In this document: positions 31,099 through 43,113 of the stretch, piece by piece
Position numbering within the stretch: the stretch's first letter is position 1
Layout of the letters: every line of letters begins with the position of its first letter
Source: Podospora pseudoanserina
Taxonomy: Eukaryota; Ascomycota; Sordariomycetes; Sordariales; Podosporaceae
DNA: 64,000 bases
Direction of reading: 5' to 3'
Assembly: GCF_035222485.1 (NCBI RefSeq)
Contig: NC_085922.1
Coordinates: forward strand, 1,441,001 to 1,505,000
Position numbers and translations under genes: made by a program
Notes under the pieces: generated by a model
The model's database searches: none
What the model saw: the letters and a program-made list of their open reading frames with translations, nothing else
What the model was told of the DNA's origin: nothing

Positions 31099-33860
31099 GC
31101 AACAACCAAACCAGTCGTCTTTGGCGTCGGCTCAACCTCTTTGGTCATCATCGCGACAACAACGCGGGGGGGAATGGATCGATACAGGGTGGTGGTGGGT
31201 TGGAGGATGATATCACGCAAAATGGCAGCGGAAAAAGACAAAGTAGAAAGGTAGTCCCCGGTCTGCCTCGGGCGCCAACTTTCAAGAGGCAGCAGTCCGA
31301 GAAACGGCATCGGCTCGAGCCGATCCGACCGACGGCCGCGGAGAGGAGGGCAGTGTCAATGGACAGGAGGGTTGTTGTGCAAGGCAGCAGCAACGGTGGT
31401 GGCGATCCAAGGACTAGCGCGCCGGATGTTCTCCTTCTTGCGCACGAGGGGGGGTATTCGTCGCAGTCGCAGTCGGTGCCGCCGCCCTCGTTCCCCATTG
31501 ACACTGATGGGGAAGGCTATTTCGGGGGGCGATATACTGCAGCCGCGCAAGGATTCGACGACCACTCCAACGACGCCGACGACGACGGCGAGGCGATGTC
31601 TGACGACGGCGGCAGGCACTCGGTCACGACGTCGCAGTGGGAGGCCAGGATCCACGACGAGCTGGAGCAGATCTGGATATTGAACTTGTCGATGCACTTC
31701 CGGGACAAGTCCAAGAGGGAAAAGTTTTTTGTGACGTACCGGCAGCAGGAGCACCTCTGGAGGAGGGTGACGGTTAGTTTGGATTATCGGAACGCGCCCG
31801 AGGGGAGCTTGGAGATGGAGCTGGCGGGGACGAGGTTTCAGAGGGAGAAAAGCGCAAAGATCTACGAGGCTATTCGGGAGAGTTTGATGGATATTCAGTT
31901 TTATGACACGGTGACGAACCTGAAGCTGCAGACTACGGATGGGAGGTTGCATGTGCATGTTGTGGAGGATGTTAATGTGAGTTTTCTTTTTTTTTTTTTT
32001 TTTTGGGGGGTGGGGGGGGTGGTGGTGGTTGCTGACAATTTTTTTTCTACCGCGCAGGAGATCATCAGCTATCCTTCAGTTCGTCTGATCCAGCACACGC
32101 GATGTAGACGGGTCAAGGAGAGAGAGATGGAGTTTGACTCGCACATGTCGGGGTTTGTGTACAAGATGAGGGTGAATGGGCAGATACTGATCAAGAAGGA
32201 GATTCCGGGACCGGATACAGTGGATGAGTTTCTTTACGAGATCAACGCCCTCAACTCGTTGCGCTCGGCGAGGAACGTCATTCAGTTTTATGGGGTTGTT
32301 GTTGACGATCGGGAGGAGCACGTCACGGGCATTCTGATCAGCTACGCTGAGCAGGGCGCGCTGATTGACATCTTGTATGATCACGCCCATGAGCACCCGC
32401 CTCTTCCTTGGTCGATTCGCGAGAAATGGGCGAGGCAGATCGTGGCTGGGCTGTCGGAGATTCACGAGGCCGGGTTTGTCCAGGGGGATTTCACGCTTTC
32501 AAACATTGTTATTGATCACAACAGCGACGCGAAGATTATCGACATCAACAGGCGGGGTTGCCCGGTGGGTTGGGAACCGCCAGAAGCAACGCCGATGATT
32601 GAATGTAATCAGCGGATCTCGATGTACATCGGGATCAAGTCTGACCTCTACCAACTCGGCATGGTGCTCTGGTCGTTGGCGACGCAAGACGATGAGCCAG
32701 AAGCACAAGGGAGACCGCTGCAGATCGCGGACGATGTGGATGTGCCGGCGTGGTTCGCGAGGATAGTGTACATTTGTCTGAGCGACAACCCGAGGAATAG
32801 GCTGCAGGCCCTGCAGCTGCTGTCGCTGTTCCCGGAGCCGGAGGAGCCGTTGACTGCCGTTCCGCATCATCATCACATTCACGAGGACAGTTACCTGCCA
32901 CAGGAGTACATGTCGGATATATTCTCGATCACGAGCCAGCCGCCGAACGTGATGAATGGGAACATGGGGAATGATTGGCAGTATATCGGGCCGAACAGCC
33001 CTACCAACCCTTATGGCGGGGGGACTTTTGCGGAAGATCCGTATTTCTACCCGCCGCCGAGGGGGAGGTCCCCGCCCTCGCCGCAGCCGAGCAACCACGA
33101 GGACGAGGGCTGTGAACCGACGGGGAGGTTTGGGGCGAGGAGGTTTAATACTTGGAGTGTGGGGGAGGGATGGAAGCCGATGGTGCCGAGTGTCAGCGAT
33201 TTGCCTCCTAGGAGTGTGCTTGGGGAGGAGTCGGACGTGGGGGGTTTCAAGAGGGGAAGGCAGAGGGTTAGCCCAAGGCATGGGAAGATTGCGGTTAGTG
33301 ATTATGGGGGGATTGATGGAATGGTGGCGAGTCAGACGTTGGAGATACCTAAGCAAGGGGTAGGGATAGGGGTAGGGGTAGGGGAGAAGGAGCTCAGGAC
33401 GCCCGAGTCGAGGGCGGATAGTGGGAAGGATATGACCGAGTTGGGGAGTACACCCAGAGATGGAGGCGTGCTGGGGTTGGGGGGCGGGAAGGAGGGGGTA
33501 GAGGTTTTGAGGGAGACGGAAAAGTTGTTTCCGAGTACTAACAAAGACTTGGAGCAACCGCTGGCTTTGGAACAACAGGAGGAATATACCGCGGTGATGG
33601 GGACTAGTCTGGGGAGGTTGGGCAGGCCGGACGATTTAAATAACGTTGGAGGGGCCTTTTCGTTCGACCAAAGGAGTAGGGGAATGCAGAGGAAGGGAAG
33701 TACGAGCAGTGGGAGTGGCGGGATCGAGGGGGAGATTGAGGAGGAGGATGAAATGGGGGATGAGGAAGAGGACGAGTTAGATATGGAGTTGGATGGGGAA
33801 TTACCTGGGGATTTAGAGAAGACGATTGGGTTGCAGACGCAGCTGCTGTCTGTTCCCTAA
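30984..33860 (+). CDS. atypical protein kinase-like protein with long disordered flanks
   Basis: Two exons (30984-31976 and 32058-33860) give 931 residues. The chosen ATG (CCCCATGG context) follows an in-frame ATG at 30942. A poly-Asn tract encoded by (CAA)n lies near residues 28-42. A domain at about residues 200-330 precedes the kinase-like region (about 370-610). Kinase landmarks are a VAIK-like lysine in ILIKKE (K377/K378), a catalytic-loop QGDFTLSN (D475, N480) in place of HRDxxxxN, DIN (D493) in place of DFG, and PPE in place of APE. All metal-binding acids are kept, so activity is possible despite the degenerate motifs. The tail is Pro/Gly-rich and very acidic at the end. The 81-nt intron is a multiple of three without a stop. 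Substrate and pathway are unknown. Confidence 0.8.
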
Positions 33861-36441
33861 CGAACGAGGTGGTAAGGTTTAGATGGGGATCGTGACAATG
33901 GTGAATGACTAACGAGCGATCGAGTCATTGAAAAGGACAGATATCTCTGGACAACCACAGTTGTCTTTTTCCTTTTTCATACTCTTCTTTTGTTATCAGG
34001 GCTGATGACATGGGTCAATGGGGCGCAAGCAAGTTAGCAAGCGAGCGAGTCTGTGTTTATATTTTCGTCTCGTTGACTGTTGCGTGATTGGATTGGATAC
34101 TGGGAGGGAGGCTAGGCTGGGAGGATATTGGGCGGTCGTCTGCTTTTGATGAGATTATGATATTTATGCGTTTACTTTCAGGCATGTTGTTATGCGTTAT
34201 CTATGATGATATATATGATCTAATGATGCTGATTCATTTGTTTGGATGATCCTGAAACTATAAGACTGATGCAGCAACTGTGACTAGAGTGTCCAAAGTG
34301 CTTGCTAAACTGAGGTGAGGCACACGAGTCTGTCAACGATGAATTGGCGGTTCTGGTGGGATACGGCCAACTGGACGAGAGCTGAATGTATCCTCCCCTG
34401 TCACGTCTTTTCGTTGATATCATGATGTGAGGTCAGGTGATTACTTAACAGTATCCTTGCTTTTGCTGGCGAGTCTGTGGTGTCATCCCAAGTGAGCCGT
34501 CGTTCAAGGCTAGTTGACACGCTTGGCGTCATTTGACGGTGATGACAGCCAGGAGAGAGTTGAGACGTCAAAATGTGGCGAGGATGCTCTGTGACCGGAG
34601 TTGCGGCTCTAGTATACACTATGTGTGGCGAGAGCAAGGAGCATGGGCGCCGAAGCTGGATCTTGCCCAGCATTGCGGATGTGGCGTTGGATCTCCGGCT
34701 TGCCCATGACGCTTGTCCGGGGGTTCTTGCCTTGCGGCTAACGCCTAGGTAGAGACGAACCGAGAATTGAGGAGTCTGGAGAGTTTGTGTAGCGCTGGCT
34801 GTAGGATAGCACCGGTGCTGGCAATGGGGCGACTGGAAATCTGAAAAGTTGCTGCTTGATAGACTCTGGTATGCCTGTATCCTTGAGGTTCGACATGTAA
34901 ATGTTAGGGGGTTGTCATCACAGTGTGTGCCGCATGCGGTGACGTCGAGATGGCACTAACAGATGGCCTTTGTTGAAGATGGCGTCTTGGCAAATCCCAA
35001 GTGTTGAAGTCGAGGCAAGGCGAAACTCCACCTCAGCCTCGAATCACGACGGATCCTTCCGCCCGAACACAAACGACGGCAAGTGGTGCAAAGAGGGGCA
35101 CATCTTGGTTTGTGACTTTCATTGGGAAGCTTGTCATTGGGCGACTCCCCTGCGCAGGTACCAGACAGACAACGCATGGCTGTTCGAGATGACAGGCATC
35201 ACAGAAACGGCCACCCTGCGTCGTGCTTCCTGTGAGAGATTCCTTAGAACAAGATGGGATGAACTGGTGACGGGACTGACAAGCAACACTGACAACTGTT
35301 GGTGCTTGTGCTGATTTCGTTGTGCTGTGTGATTGCTCGAGATTTTGACATGTGATTGAAGATAGATAGAGCTCTCCCTCCACCCTCGGAATATGGGGAA
35401 ACCTTGCGTCAGAGCTTTTTGGCTTTCTTTCTGGCGGGAGCCCGGCATGGAACTGTTGCGGTGTTTGCCACGGCCGGGTTTGGTGACAGTGACGGAGCAA
35501 AGCCGTCGCCGTGAAGTTTTCGATGGCAGGACGCCGTTTCTGGAAAGGCGGAGCTCGGACGACGTCGCGGACATGCAGACTTCATGGGCAGCCAATCAGA
35601 GCTGGCCTTGACTTACAAGTCCCCCACCCAAACATGGACGCCTCCCCCAACAGTTTCCTCAACAAAATTTGGGAACGGCAAAAAATCACTTTGCTCAAGG
35701 CTGGGGATATGCTTCACCACCAAAAAATGGTGCCATGGTGCTTCCATGGTGCCATCCACATGCTATCCTCGGCAGAGTTGATGCAGCTGTGACCTGCTCG
35801 AGAAGGTCGAAACCTCGGCCAGTGTTGATCGTGTCAGGAGCTCGTTCGAGAGATATCGGCTATCATCCCAGAGATATTCCCAACCATTTCAACCTTGTTG
35901 TTATGAGTGAGAGCAGATTTGGCCACTCATCCATAACCCCACTGATTGACAGCACCAGCTTCAGCATCGAGAATCTGCAGAGGCGAAAGCAGGTGCAAAA
36001 GGCTGGACTCACTCCTGCTTGTTGCTGGTGGTCCAATCGCTGTTGAGCAAATCCGTTGACGTTGAATGCAGAACACAGAACTGGACGGAAAGTGACCTGG
36101 GTGGCCTGCCAATTTGCGTGCAGAATTAAGTACCCCCCAGGAACCCAGCACCGGCATGTCACCACAATCCTGACGGGCCTCCCTCAACCCACCCGCCGCC
36201 GCCCCCCGCCTAAACCCACAGCTTAGACCCTTGCTTTCTCAAAGCATCCTTTCATATAAAACATTCAAGCCAGCTCTTTCTGCTTTGACTTTTGCTCTCC
36301 TCTTGCCTGAGACCCCTCCATAACCGCCCTTCCGCGAACCTCTATTTTCCCCTCAACACAACATCGACGACGAGAGAGGACCAAGGCCGACGTCCTCATC
36401 GACCCGCGATATTGTCAACCTCCGCGACCTCCGCCCTCAAC
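33861..36441. other. 2.6-kb region upstream of OLE1
   Basis: It contains the kinase 3' flank and a long upstream region for the desaturase. The final 200 bp are pyrimidine-rich, as expected of a strong promoter and leader. Small ORFs here (up to 155 codons) lack motifs. I see no RNA gene. Confidence 0.6.
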
Positions 36442-37939
36442 ATGGCGTCGTCGTCATCTGAGGTTCCCGCTTCGGCGGTCCTCCAGGCCGAGTCCTTCCC
36501 CGACGGAACCAAGGACTATGTCGCCATCCGCAAGAAGAACTGGGACATTAAGAAGCCCCGTGAGTTGCCCTTCTTGAGATAGCCGGCTGATCCGGCCTTG
36601 CTAACAAACACTCCCACCAGATATCACCGACCAGCCCATCACCGCCAAGAACTGGTACAAGCACGTCAACTGGCTCAACACCACATTCATCATCTTCATT
36701 CCCCTCACGGGCCTCATCTCCTCGTACTGGGTACCACTTCAGATGAAGACGGCCGTCTTCACTGTGCTCTACTACTTCTTCGCTGGCCTCGGTATCACCG
36801 CCGGCTACCATCGCCTGTGGGCTCACACCTCCTACAAGGCCACCCTTCCCCTCAAGATCTTCCTTGCCGCTGGTGGCGCCGCCGCTGTCGAGGGCAGCGC
36901 TCGGTGGTGGTCCAGTCTCCATCGTTCTCACCACCGTTACACCGATACCGAGAAGGATCCCTACTCCGTCCGGAAGGGTCTGCTCTACAGCCACATCGGC
37001 TGGATGGTCATGAAGCAGAACCCCCGCCGTATCGGCCGTACCGACATCACCGATCTCAACGATGACGCCGTTGTCGTTTGGCAGCACCGCAACTACATCA
37101 AGTCGGTCATCACCATGGCTCTGATTGTTCCCACCCTCGTTTGCGGTCTCGGCTGGAACGACTGGACCGGTGGCTTCGTCTATGCCGGTATCCTCCGCAT
37201 CTTTTTCATTCAGCAGGCCACCTTCTGCGTCAACTCCCTCGCCCACTGGCTCGGCGACCAGCCCTTTGATGACCGCAACTCACCGAGAGATCACGTCATC
37301 ACTGCCCTCGTCACCCTTGGTGAGGGTTACCACAACTTCCACCACGAGTTCCCAAGTGATTTCCGCAACGCTATTGAGTGGTGGCAGTACGACCCCACCA
37401 AGTGGTTCATTTCGATCATGAAGTTCCTCGGCCTCGCATACAACCTCAAGACATTCCCCCAGAACGAGATTGAGAAGGGCAGACTCCAGCAGCTTCAGAA
37501 GAAGCTCGACCAGAAGCGTTCCACTCTTGACTGGGGTATTCCTCTCGAGAACCTGCCCGTTGTCAGCTGGGACGACTTTGTCGCCGAGTCCAAGAACGGC
37601 AAGGCCTGGATTGCCGTCGCTGGCATCATTCACGACGTTGGCAAGTTCATTGCTGACCACCCCGGTGGCAAGACCCTCATCAACTCTGCCATTGGTAAGG
37701 ACGCCACTGCTGTCTTCAACGGTGGTGTCTACAACCACTCCAACGGCGCCCACAACCTTCTCTCCACCATGAGAGTTGGCGTTCTTCGTGGCGGCTGCGA
37801 GGTTGAGATCTGGAAGCGCGCCCAGTCCGAGAACAAGGACGTTCAGACCGTCACCGACTCCTCTGGTCAAAGAATTGTCCGCGCTGGCAACCAGGCCACC
37901 AAGATCCCTCAGCCCGTTTCTACTGCCGATGCTGCGTAA
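36442..37939 (+). CDS. ole1: acyl-CoA delta-9 desaturase with C-terminal cytochrome b5 domain (OLE1)
   Basis: Two exons (36442-36559 and 36621-37939) encode 478 residues. The di-iron desaturase carries its three histidine boxes: HRLWAH (H103, H108), HRSHH (H140, H143, H144) and HNFHH (H277, H280, H281). Membrane segments lie at about 60-100 and 200-240. The fused cytochrome b5 domain has HPGG at 386-389 and a second heme-ligand candidate in NHSNGAH (412-417). The enzyme makes palmitoleic and oleic acid from saturated acyl-CoA in the ER membrane, taking electrons through its own b5 domain. The single intron (GTGAGT to CACCAG) joins KKP-HITDQ. Codon use is strongly C-ending, as expected of a highly expressed gene. 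A hairpin lies in the 3' flank. Confidence 0.97.
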
Positions 37940-38064
37940 GTGTTTTACTTGACACAAGGCATGAATTGTACAATATTCAACCCCCGCCACGATCAGACGG
38001 CGTTTCAGAAGGGGTAGTCTGCGACCTGGGAGTTTTTGGTATCACGCCACCCCAGAGTAGTCGG

Positions 38065-38101
38065 CAACTGACATGACTTTCTACCACTTGGGTGTCAGTT
38101 G
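38065..38101. repeat. stem-loop in OLE1 3' flank
   Basis: CAACTGACA and TGTCAGTTG form a perfect 9-bp stem around a 19-nt loop, 125 bp after the OLE1 stop codon. It probably lies in the 3' UTR. Confidence 0.5.
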
Positions 38102-38750
38102 GCTAGTCGGACATTATGACGTGGAAGAAGGAGGAACACACTTTGGCTGTCGACGCTGGTTTTCATGGCTTGATAACGAGGTTGTTTCTGTGGTGGTCCC
38201 ATACATTTTTCCTTGGTTTTGTTACAAAAAGGGGCGTTTTTCGAGAGAATAAATCGGGCACAGCATTGGAACTGGTGTTTATTTTTTGTTTTAGCTGTTT
38301 TTTTCTGGGAATCAAAAGATCCATTATTATCAACCTATCACTCTGGTTTTTGCTGTTGAAAGAGATGTGAAAGAACAGCATGCGTGGTTTTGCGTTGACA
38401 TTGTGTGACTGCGTGTTGGTTGGAGAGTAATGACTGGTGTAGATGTGAATGTAAACAAAGATTGAGCAGAGGGGAGGTTAGGATAGGGGGGAATGAATTG
38501 TGGTGACCTGTGAAAAAGTGAGGTTACATTGGGCTGGAGGCGTGGGGTCCAAAATTGTACTGGCTCCATCACCGAGGCTACAACTTTGGATTCTCCCTGC
38601 CTTCTGAATGGGATTTGACTAAGAAATATCAGATATGAGGGGGTCGGCTGCGAAAGTGAGGCATGTTAAAGGGATGTTGGTGGCGTATGGAAAAGAGGCA
38701 AGGAAAAAAAAGGGGGTAAAAAGGGCAAAAAGGTGATGGATCAGAGTAAT

Positions 38751-38830
38751 CTCTCCCGCCGGGAATTGAACCCGGGTCTCGAGCGTTGTGGAATGACAAG
38801 CTCACATACTGACCACTATACTACGGAAGA
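38751..38830 (-). tRNA. tRNA-Asp (GTC) with an 8-nt intron
   Basis: Acceptor TCTTCCG pairs with CGGGAGA (one G-U). The D-arm GTATAGTGGTCAGTAT is the standard Asp form. The anticodon stem TGAGC/GCTCG closes only if eight bases (TTCCACAA) between positions 37 and 38 are removed, giving loop TTGTCAC with anticodon GTC. The T-arm is CCGGG-TTCAATT-CCCGG. Discriminator G and the A and B boxes are intact, so it should be functional. Confidence 0.9.
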
Positions 38831-39881
38831 TTTACAAGTGTTGGCACTTGTCGTAGATTGGATGGGAAGATTTTCGGGAGGAAGATATATTAATGACATT
38901 GGGGAGGATGCTGCACACCCTCGTCGGCATGGTCAATCCCACTTTCACCAGCACTGGGGGATAGAACAACTGAAGCTGAACCTGGTATTTGTGGGTTTTT
39001 CCGAGCATGTAAGGTATACTCGCCCGGGGGTGTGATGCTAGGCTATCGCAGTGTGAAGGAACAGTGTGTACGTGTTGCCGTCTCGAGGGAGAGTTTCAAC
39101 TCCATCGCCTGCCAGACACTTTACAGCAATATAGAAATGTAGGTTGCAATGCGGGTGTTTACGATACATATCTTGGCGTTGAGCGCATTGGTCCAAGGCT
39201 ATCGTCAGGGTCGATGGTGGCTAGCTCTCGAGCTGGAGTGAGCATATATCGTCTCATAGTTCTGATAACACAAAGTCATCCACCACTTATAAACAATTGC
39301 CGAGCGCAGAAATCCCTCGAATCGGTAGCTACTCCGCGACTTTGCATGTTTGATAGCTGTCTGTTTTGGGGACACGATGTAGTTCCCTGGTTGAATTACA
39401 CATCTGCTTTCGCCTGTGTGTTAGTTGACAGAAGACTTGACATTGCAACCATGTCTACACTTCAATGTGTTAAGAAAGAGAGAATCTACTGCATCTAAAC
39501 TTATGGCGGATCATTTAACCCTCATGGTACCGCAGTCAAGCATCGTGGACCAAGTCGCAAACAATGTGGGCGCCCGCCTTGATCACCCCACCGTTCTCTC
39601 TGCTTCTCTCTCCTTGACCCATGTAAGAGATTCATCATAAAGCAGGTACACAAAGCTATCAAACCGACCCAAAACAAACTCTTACCGTTACTTACCTTAC
39701 TAGCTGGACAGCCTCTTCCCTGACTCTCTGACGACCCAACCCCCCTCGCTCCTTCCTAGCAGTCAACCGTTCCTTCCTAGCAATCAACCGCTCCTTCCTA
39801 CCACCTCTCGTCCCTCCCTGCTTCCTTCCTCTCTCACCCAAATATATATCACCTTCCCTCATACCCTTCCAACAAATAAAC

Positions 39882-39999
39882 TCCCACATAGTGTAGTGGT
39901 TAGCATGTCAGGTTTTCACCTCCTCTCTCCTTGCTCTTCTTAGCAGAGAGTCGCGCAGTTAATACCCTGGAGACCCGGGTTCAAACCCCGGTGTGGGAA
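39882..39999 (+). tRNA. tRNA-Glu (TTC) with a 46-nt intron
   Basis: Acceptor TCCCACA pairs with TGTGGGA. The D-arm is GTGTAGTGGTTAGCAT. The anticodon stem TCAGG/CCTGG closes after removing 39919-39964, leaving loop TTTTCAC with anticodon TTC. The T-arm is CCGGG-TTCAAAC-CCCGG. The intron sits at the canonical 37/38 site. Confidence 0.93.
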
Positions 40000-40592
40000 T
40001 CTTCTTTTGCTTTTATTTTTTCCTGCTGTGTCATTTTTTTGCCGGGCATGTAGGCACTTGCTTATCTTTCTTTTCACATGGGTATCGACAGTGCCAACGC
40101 ATCTCCATTGCGGCCCCTTTTTGTGGCCATCTTGAGACGAGCTTGAAGAGGGCACCACAACCAGAGAAACAAATCATCAGCAACATCAACCTCCTCTCAT
40201 TCATTCATCTGTGGAATCGACCAAAGTAGTTTGTCCTTTTAAACCTCCCATCCACCCCTCCCTCATCACACTCTGGCAATTTCGAAAAAGAGACATACTT
40301 CAATGCCAGCAAGACAATTATAAGACCTCCTTCCTCCCCCCCCCCAGCCCTCACAATCATACACCCCCACACGTCCCCTTTCCATCTCAACACGGTCACA
40401 CATACACACACATACACACCTCACCCCCACCCCCACAAGGTTTTCAACTCTTTGTGTATTGCTTGCTTGTACGTTTCAGAAAAAAAGACCCAGAACTAAT
40501 CACATATCAATCAATCCTCCTCATCAATCCCCCCCTCCCCATTGGCAGAAAATATCCTACCCATCTACCTCACCCCATCTTCTTCCCCCAGC

Positions 40593-42317
40593 TTACTGAT
40601 CACCGCCCTCAATCTGAATGCCCTCCCTCAAACCCTCGACAACCAACTCCTCGCCCGCCAAACGGCGGTAAATATCCCTGACGTCATCCGTGGTCGTCTC
40701 AAAGTGGCTAGAAGCGTCATAGCTCTTGGAGATGAAGATGTTGTCCTTGGTGCCGTCCTCGAGCGGCTCATAGAGGGGAATGGGTGGGCCCTGTTACATC
40801 AGTCAGTGTTTTCGTCCTAACAAAACAGCGGCAAGAGACAAAACAAACCATAAACTGCTCCTCAATCTTGCCCAACCTCTCAATCCCCGGCGCCAGCTCC
40901 AAATGGTGATTGGCCGACGTCTCGGCAATGGTCGACACAATCGCGATCCAGTACCCCTTGGGGCAGACATTGTGCGCCGACGACACAACCGCAATGTAAA
41001 TATCATTCTTGCGGCCGACCTGGCTCTGGGGAATAATCAGCTGAGCCGAGTCCGCGTCGCTCGTGTTCGCCAACGGGTGCTTCAGGATGCAGATGGCCCT
41101 CAGTACGTGTCCCACAACCTTGACCTTGTTGGGGAAGTAGCTCGGGTCGCCAATGATGATCTTGGCCTTGGTCTCAAACTTCATCTCGGGCTCGATGTTG
41201 GTCATGGTGGCCTTGATGCCGACCGCCTTGTCGCCCTCGTAGACCACCTCGTCGACGTTGGTGTTGAGCATGTAGGTGCCGCCGTAGATGGCCGACAGGC
41301 GGGCGAAACCCTGGGGGAGCTCGCCGAGGCCGTAGAGGGGGTAGATGTAGGGAGACTTTCCGTAGCGGGCGACCGAGTTGCCATACAGACGAATGCGCTC
41401 GATGGCCTCGGGGGCGACGCCGGGCTTGTCGAGGTACGAGTCGGTCTGGTAGAGAGCCATGGCGTGGCCGATGAAGTCTTTGGTCGTGGCCTCGAGGCCG
41501 AACTTGTCAAACACCTCCTTCATGGTGCAGGTGGTCATGTTGAGGCCTGGGGGGAGTTATCACTGCTTGTCAGCCAAAATGTCTTGCACCACCCGATCTT
41601 TGTTCCCCCTTGTGACCATAACTAACCCTTGTGTGTCGCAGAGTCCTTGAGGTCGAACTGGCCAACCCACTCAATGAAGCTCTTCATGCGGCGCTTCTCG
41701 AAGATGCCCATCAGGGGCGACTTGAGAGCCTCGCCGGCATCCGAGGGGACCTTGGCAACAGTCGCCTTGCTTCCCGCACCCTGCTGGACGTAGCTGCCGG
41801 CAACCTGCTTGAACTCGAGGTATCTGGTGACGTCGGTCGAGACAAGGATGTTTGTAAGCTCGCCCGAGGACATGAGGAACTTGGGGACGAGGTCGATGTT
41901 CCAGTCGTTCAGGCGGCCGTACTCCTTCCAGGGCTCGGTGCCCTTGGTGTAGTTGCCATACTTCTTGTAGAGCTATTGTTGTCGAGGAACATGTTAGCGA
42001 CCTCAACAGCCTACAATAACAGCAGCAGACGGATTAGGCGATAGAAAAGAAAAGAATGCATACCGTCTCAAGATTAACCGAAGCAGCCTCACTATTCAAA
42101 AAAGGGGGGGCGCGTTCGTAAGCTCAACGGTTCTTTTTCTCGAATACAGAAACACACCCAAGGGGCAACAACAACAAACTCACCCGCCGTAGTGGTCGTT
42201 GCGGTCAATGTGCAACACCTTCTTCCCCTTGACACTGAGCACACCAGACAGGATGCATTCGGTCAAGCCGGTGCCCAGCACAATGACATCGTACTCTGGG
42301 GCGATCTCTTCAGCCAT
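40593..42317 (-). CDS. gdi1: Rab GDP-dissociation inhibitor
   Basis: Five exons (42317-42184, 42091-42064, 41972-41627, 41546-40849, 40790-40593) join in frame to 467 residues. The start [18 protein letters not shown] is the FAD-like GxGxxxC fold of the GDI/REP family. [14 protein letters not shown] and [20 protein letters not shown] are the conserved Rab-binding-platform regions, and [18 protein letters not shown] is the second signature. GDI extracts prenylated GDP-bound Rab proteins from membranes and recycles them through the cytosol, so it is essential for secretion and hyphal growth. Exon 2 is only 28 nt, flanked by introns of 92 and 91 nt. Acceptors are TAG, TAG, CAG and CAG. Confidence 0.96.
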
Positions 42318-43113
42318 GCTTGCGTTTTTTCTGTCTGCTTCTCTAAAAATCGGTTTTCGTTTCTTGTTGGATGGAGAGATAGATGGATAAGTTAGAGTTT
42401 AATGGAGAATGGGCGGTCTTTCAGGTAGGTAGCTTGGGCGTGTGTGTTTGGTCTGGCAGGTGGGCAAGCTAAAGCAGCTCGAAGGGGGTTTGAGCGGGCA
42501 GGTGGGTCGAACTTATATTCCCTATTAAAGATAGATGACGGACGGACCGTGACAGCTCCCAAAGAACAAAAGGGTTTCCCACAAGATTGCAAATCAAGAA
42601 GAACAGGAAACAAAACAAGGGCCGGGATTACGGTGGAAATTTGATGGGCTGGCAAGAGCTTATTAGCAGCTGGCCAGATGGTTTCTCGATGTTGGGCTTA
42701 ATATTAGATTGTCATTCATCAGGGGGAGGGGGAGGGAGAGGTTGCTTGCTGTCGCTCGCCTCTTGGTGGGGAGGAGGGGCGGCGAGTGGCAGCCCCGCAT
42801 TCTGGGGTCTCCTTTGAGCTAATCAAGCACCATGGCGTCTTTTGATTCGACGCTGAAAGGACAGGCGGTCTAGGTCCCTCGTCTCGGCTCATGGGTCATT
42901 TAGCACACCTGGAAGCCATCAAGTTTGCCGACCCAGACGACTTCACATCACAATAATGTCTTTTTGTCTAGAGGTTCAAATACACTATCTGTACAAGAAG
43001 AAACCCGATGATGCCGTCCATCCATCTGTATACATCGGTTCAACGGTCTTTTAACTCGTGGTTGCGGTGGTGTCATTTGTGTTGCTGTTGATACACAGGG
43101 TACAACCTCCCCT
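42318..43113. other. GDI upstream region and uL29m 3' flank
   Basis: This is about 800 bp holding the GDI promoter and leader. No ORF is supported. Confidence 0.55.

Larger units (their letters stand above)
37940..40592. other. 2.65-kb interval between convergent OLE1 and GDI genes
   Basis: It holds a hairpin just past OLE1, a tRNA-Asp on the minus strand and a tRNA-Glu on the plus strand. The 1.05 kb between the tRNAs has no convincing coding potential. Confidence 0.6.

Noticed and set aside
32499-33575. 358-codon minus-strand ORF
   Set aside because: Antisense to the kinase-like gene; composition is that of a shadow frame.
40780-41625. 281-codon plus-strand ORF
   Set aside because: Antisense to GDI exon 4.
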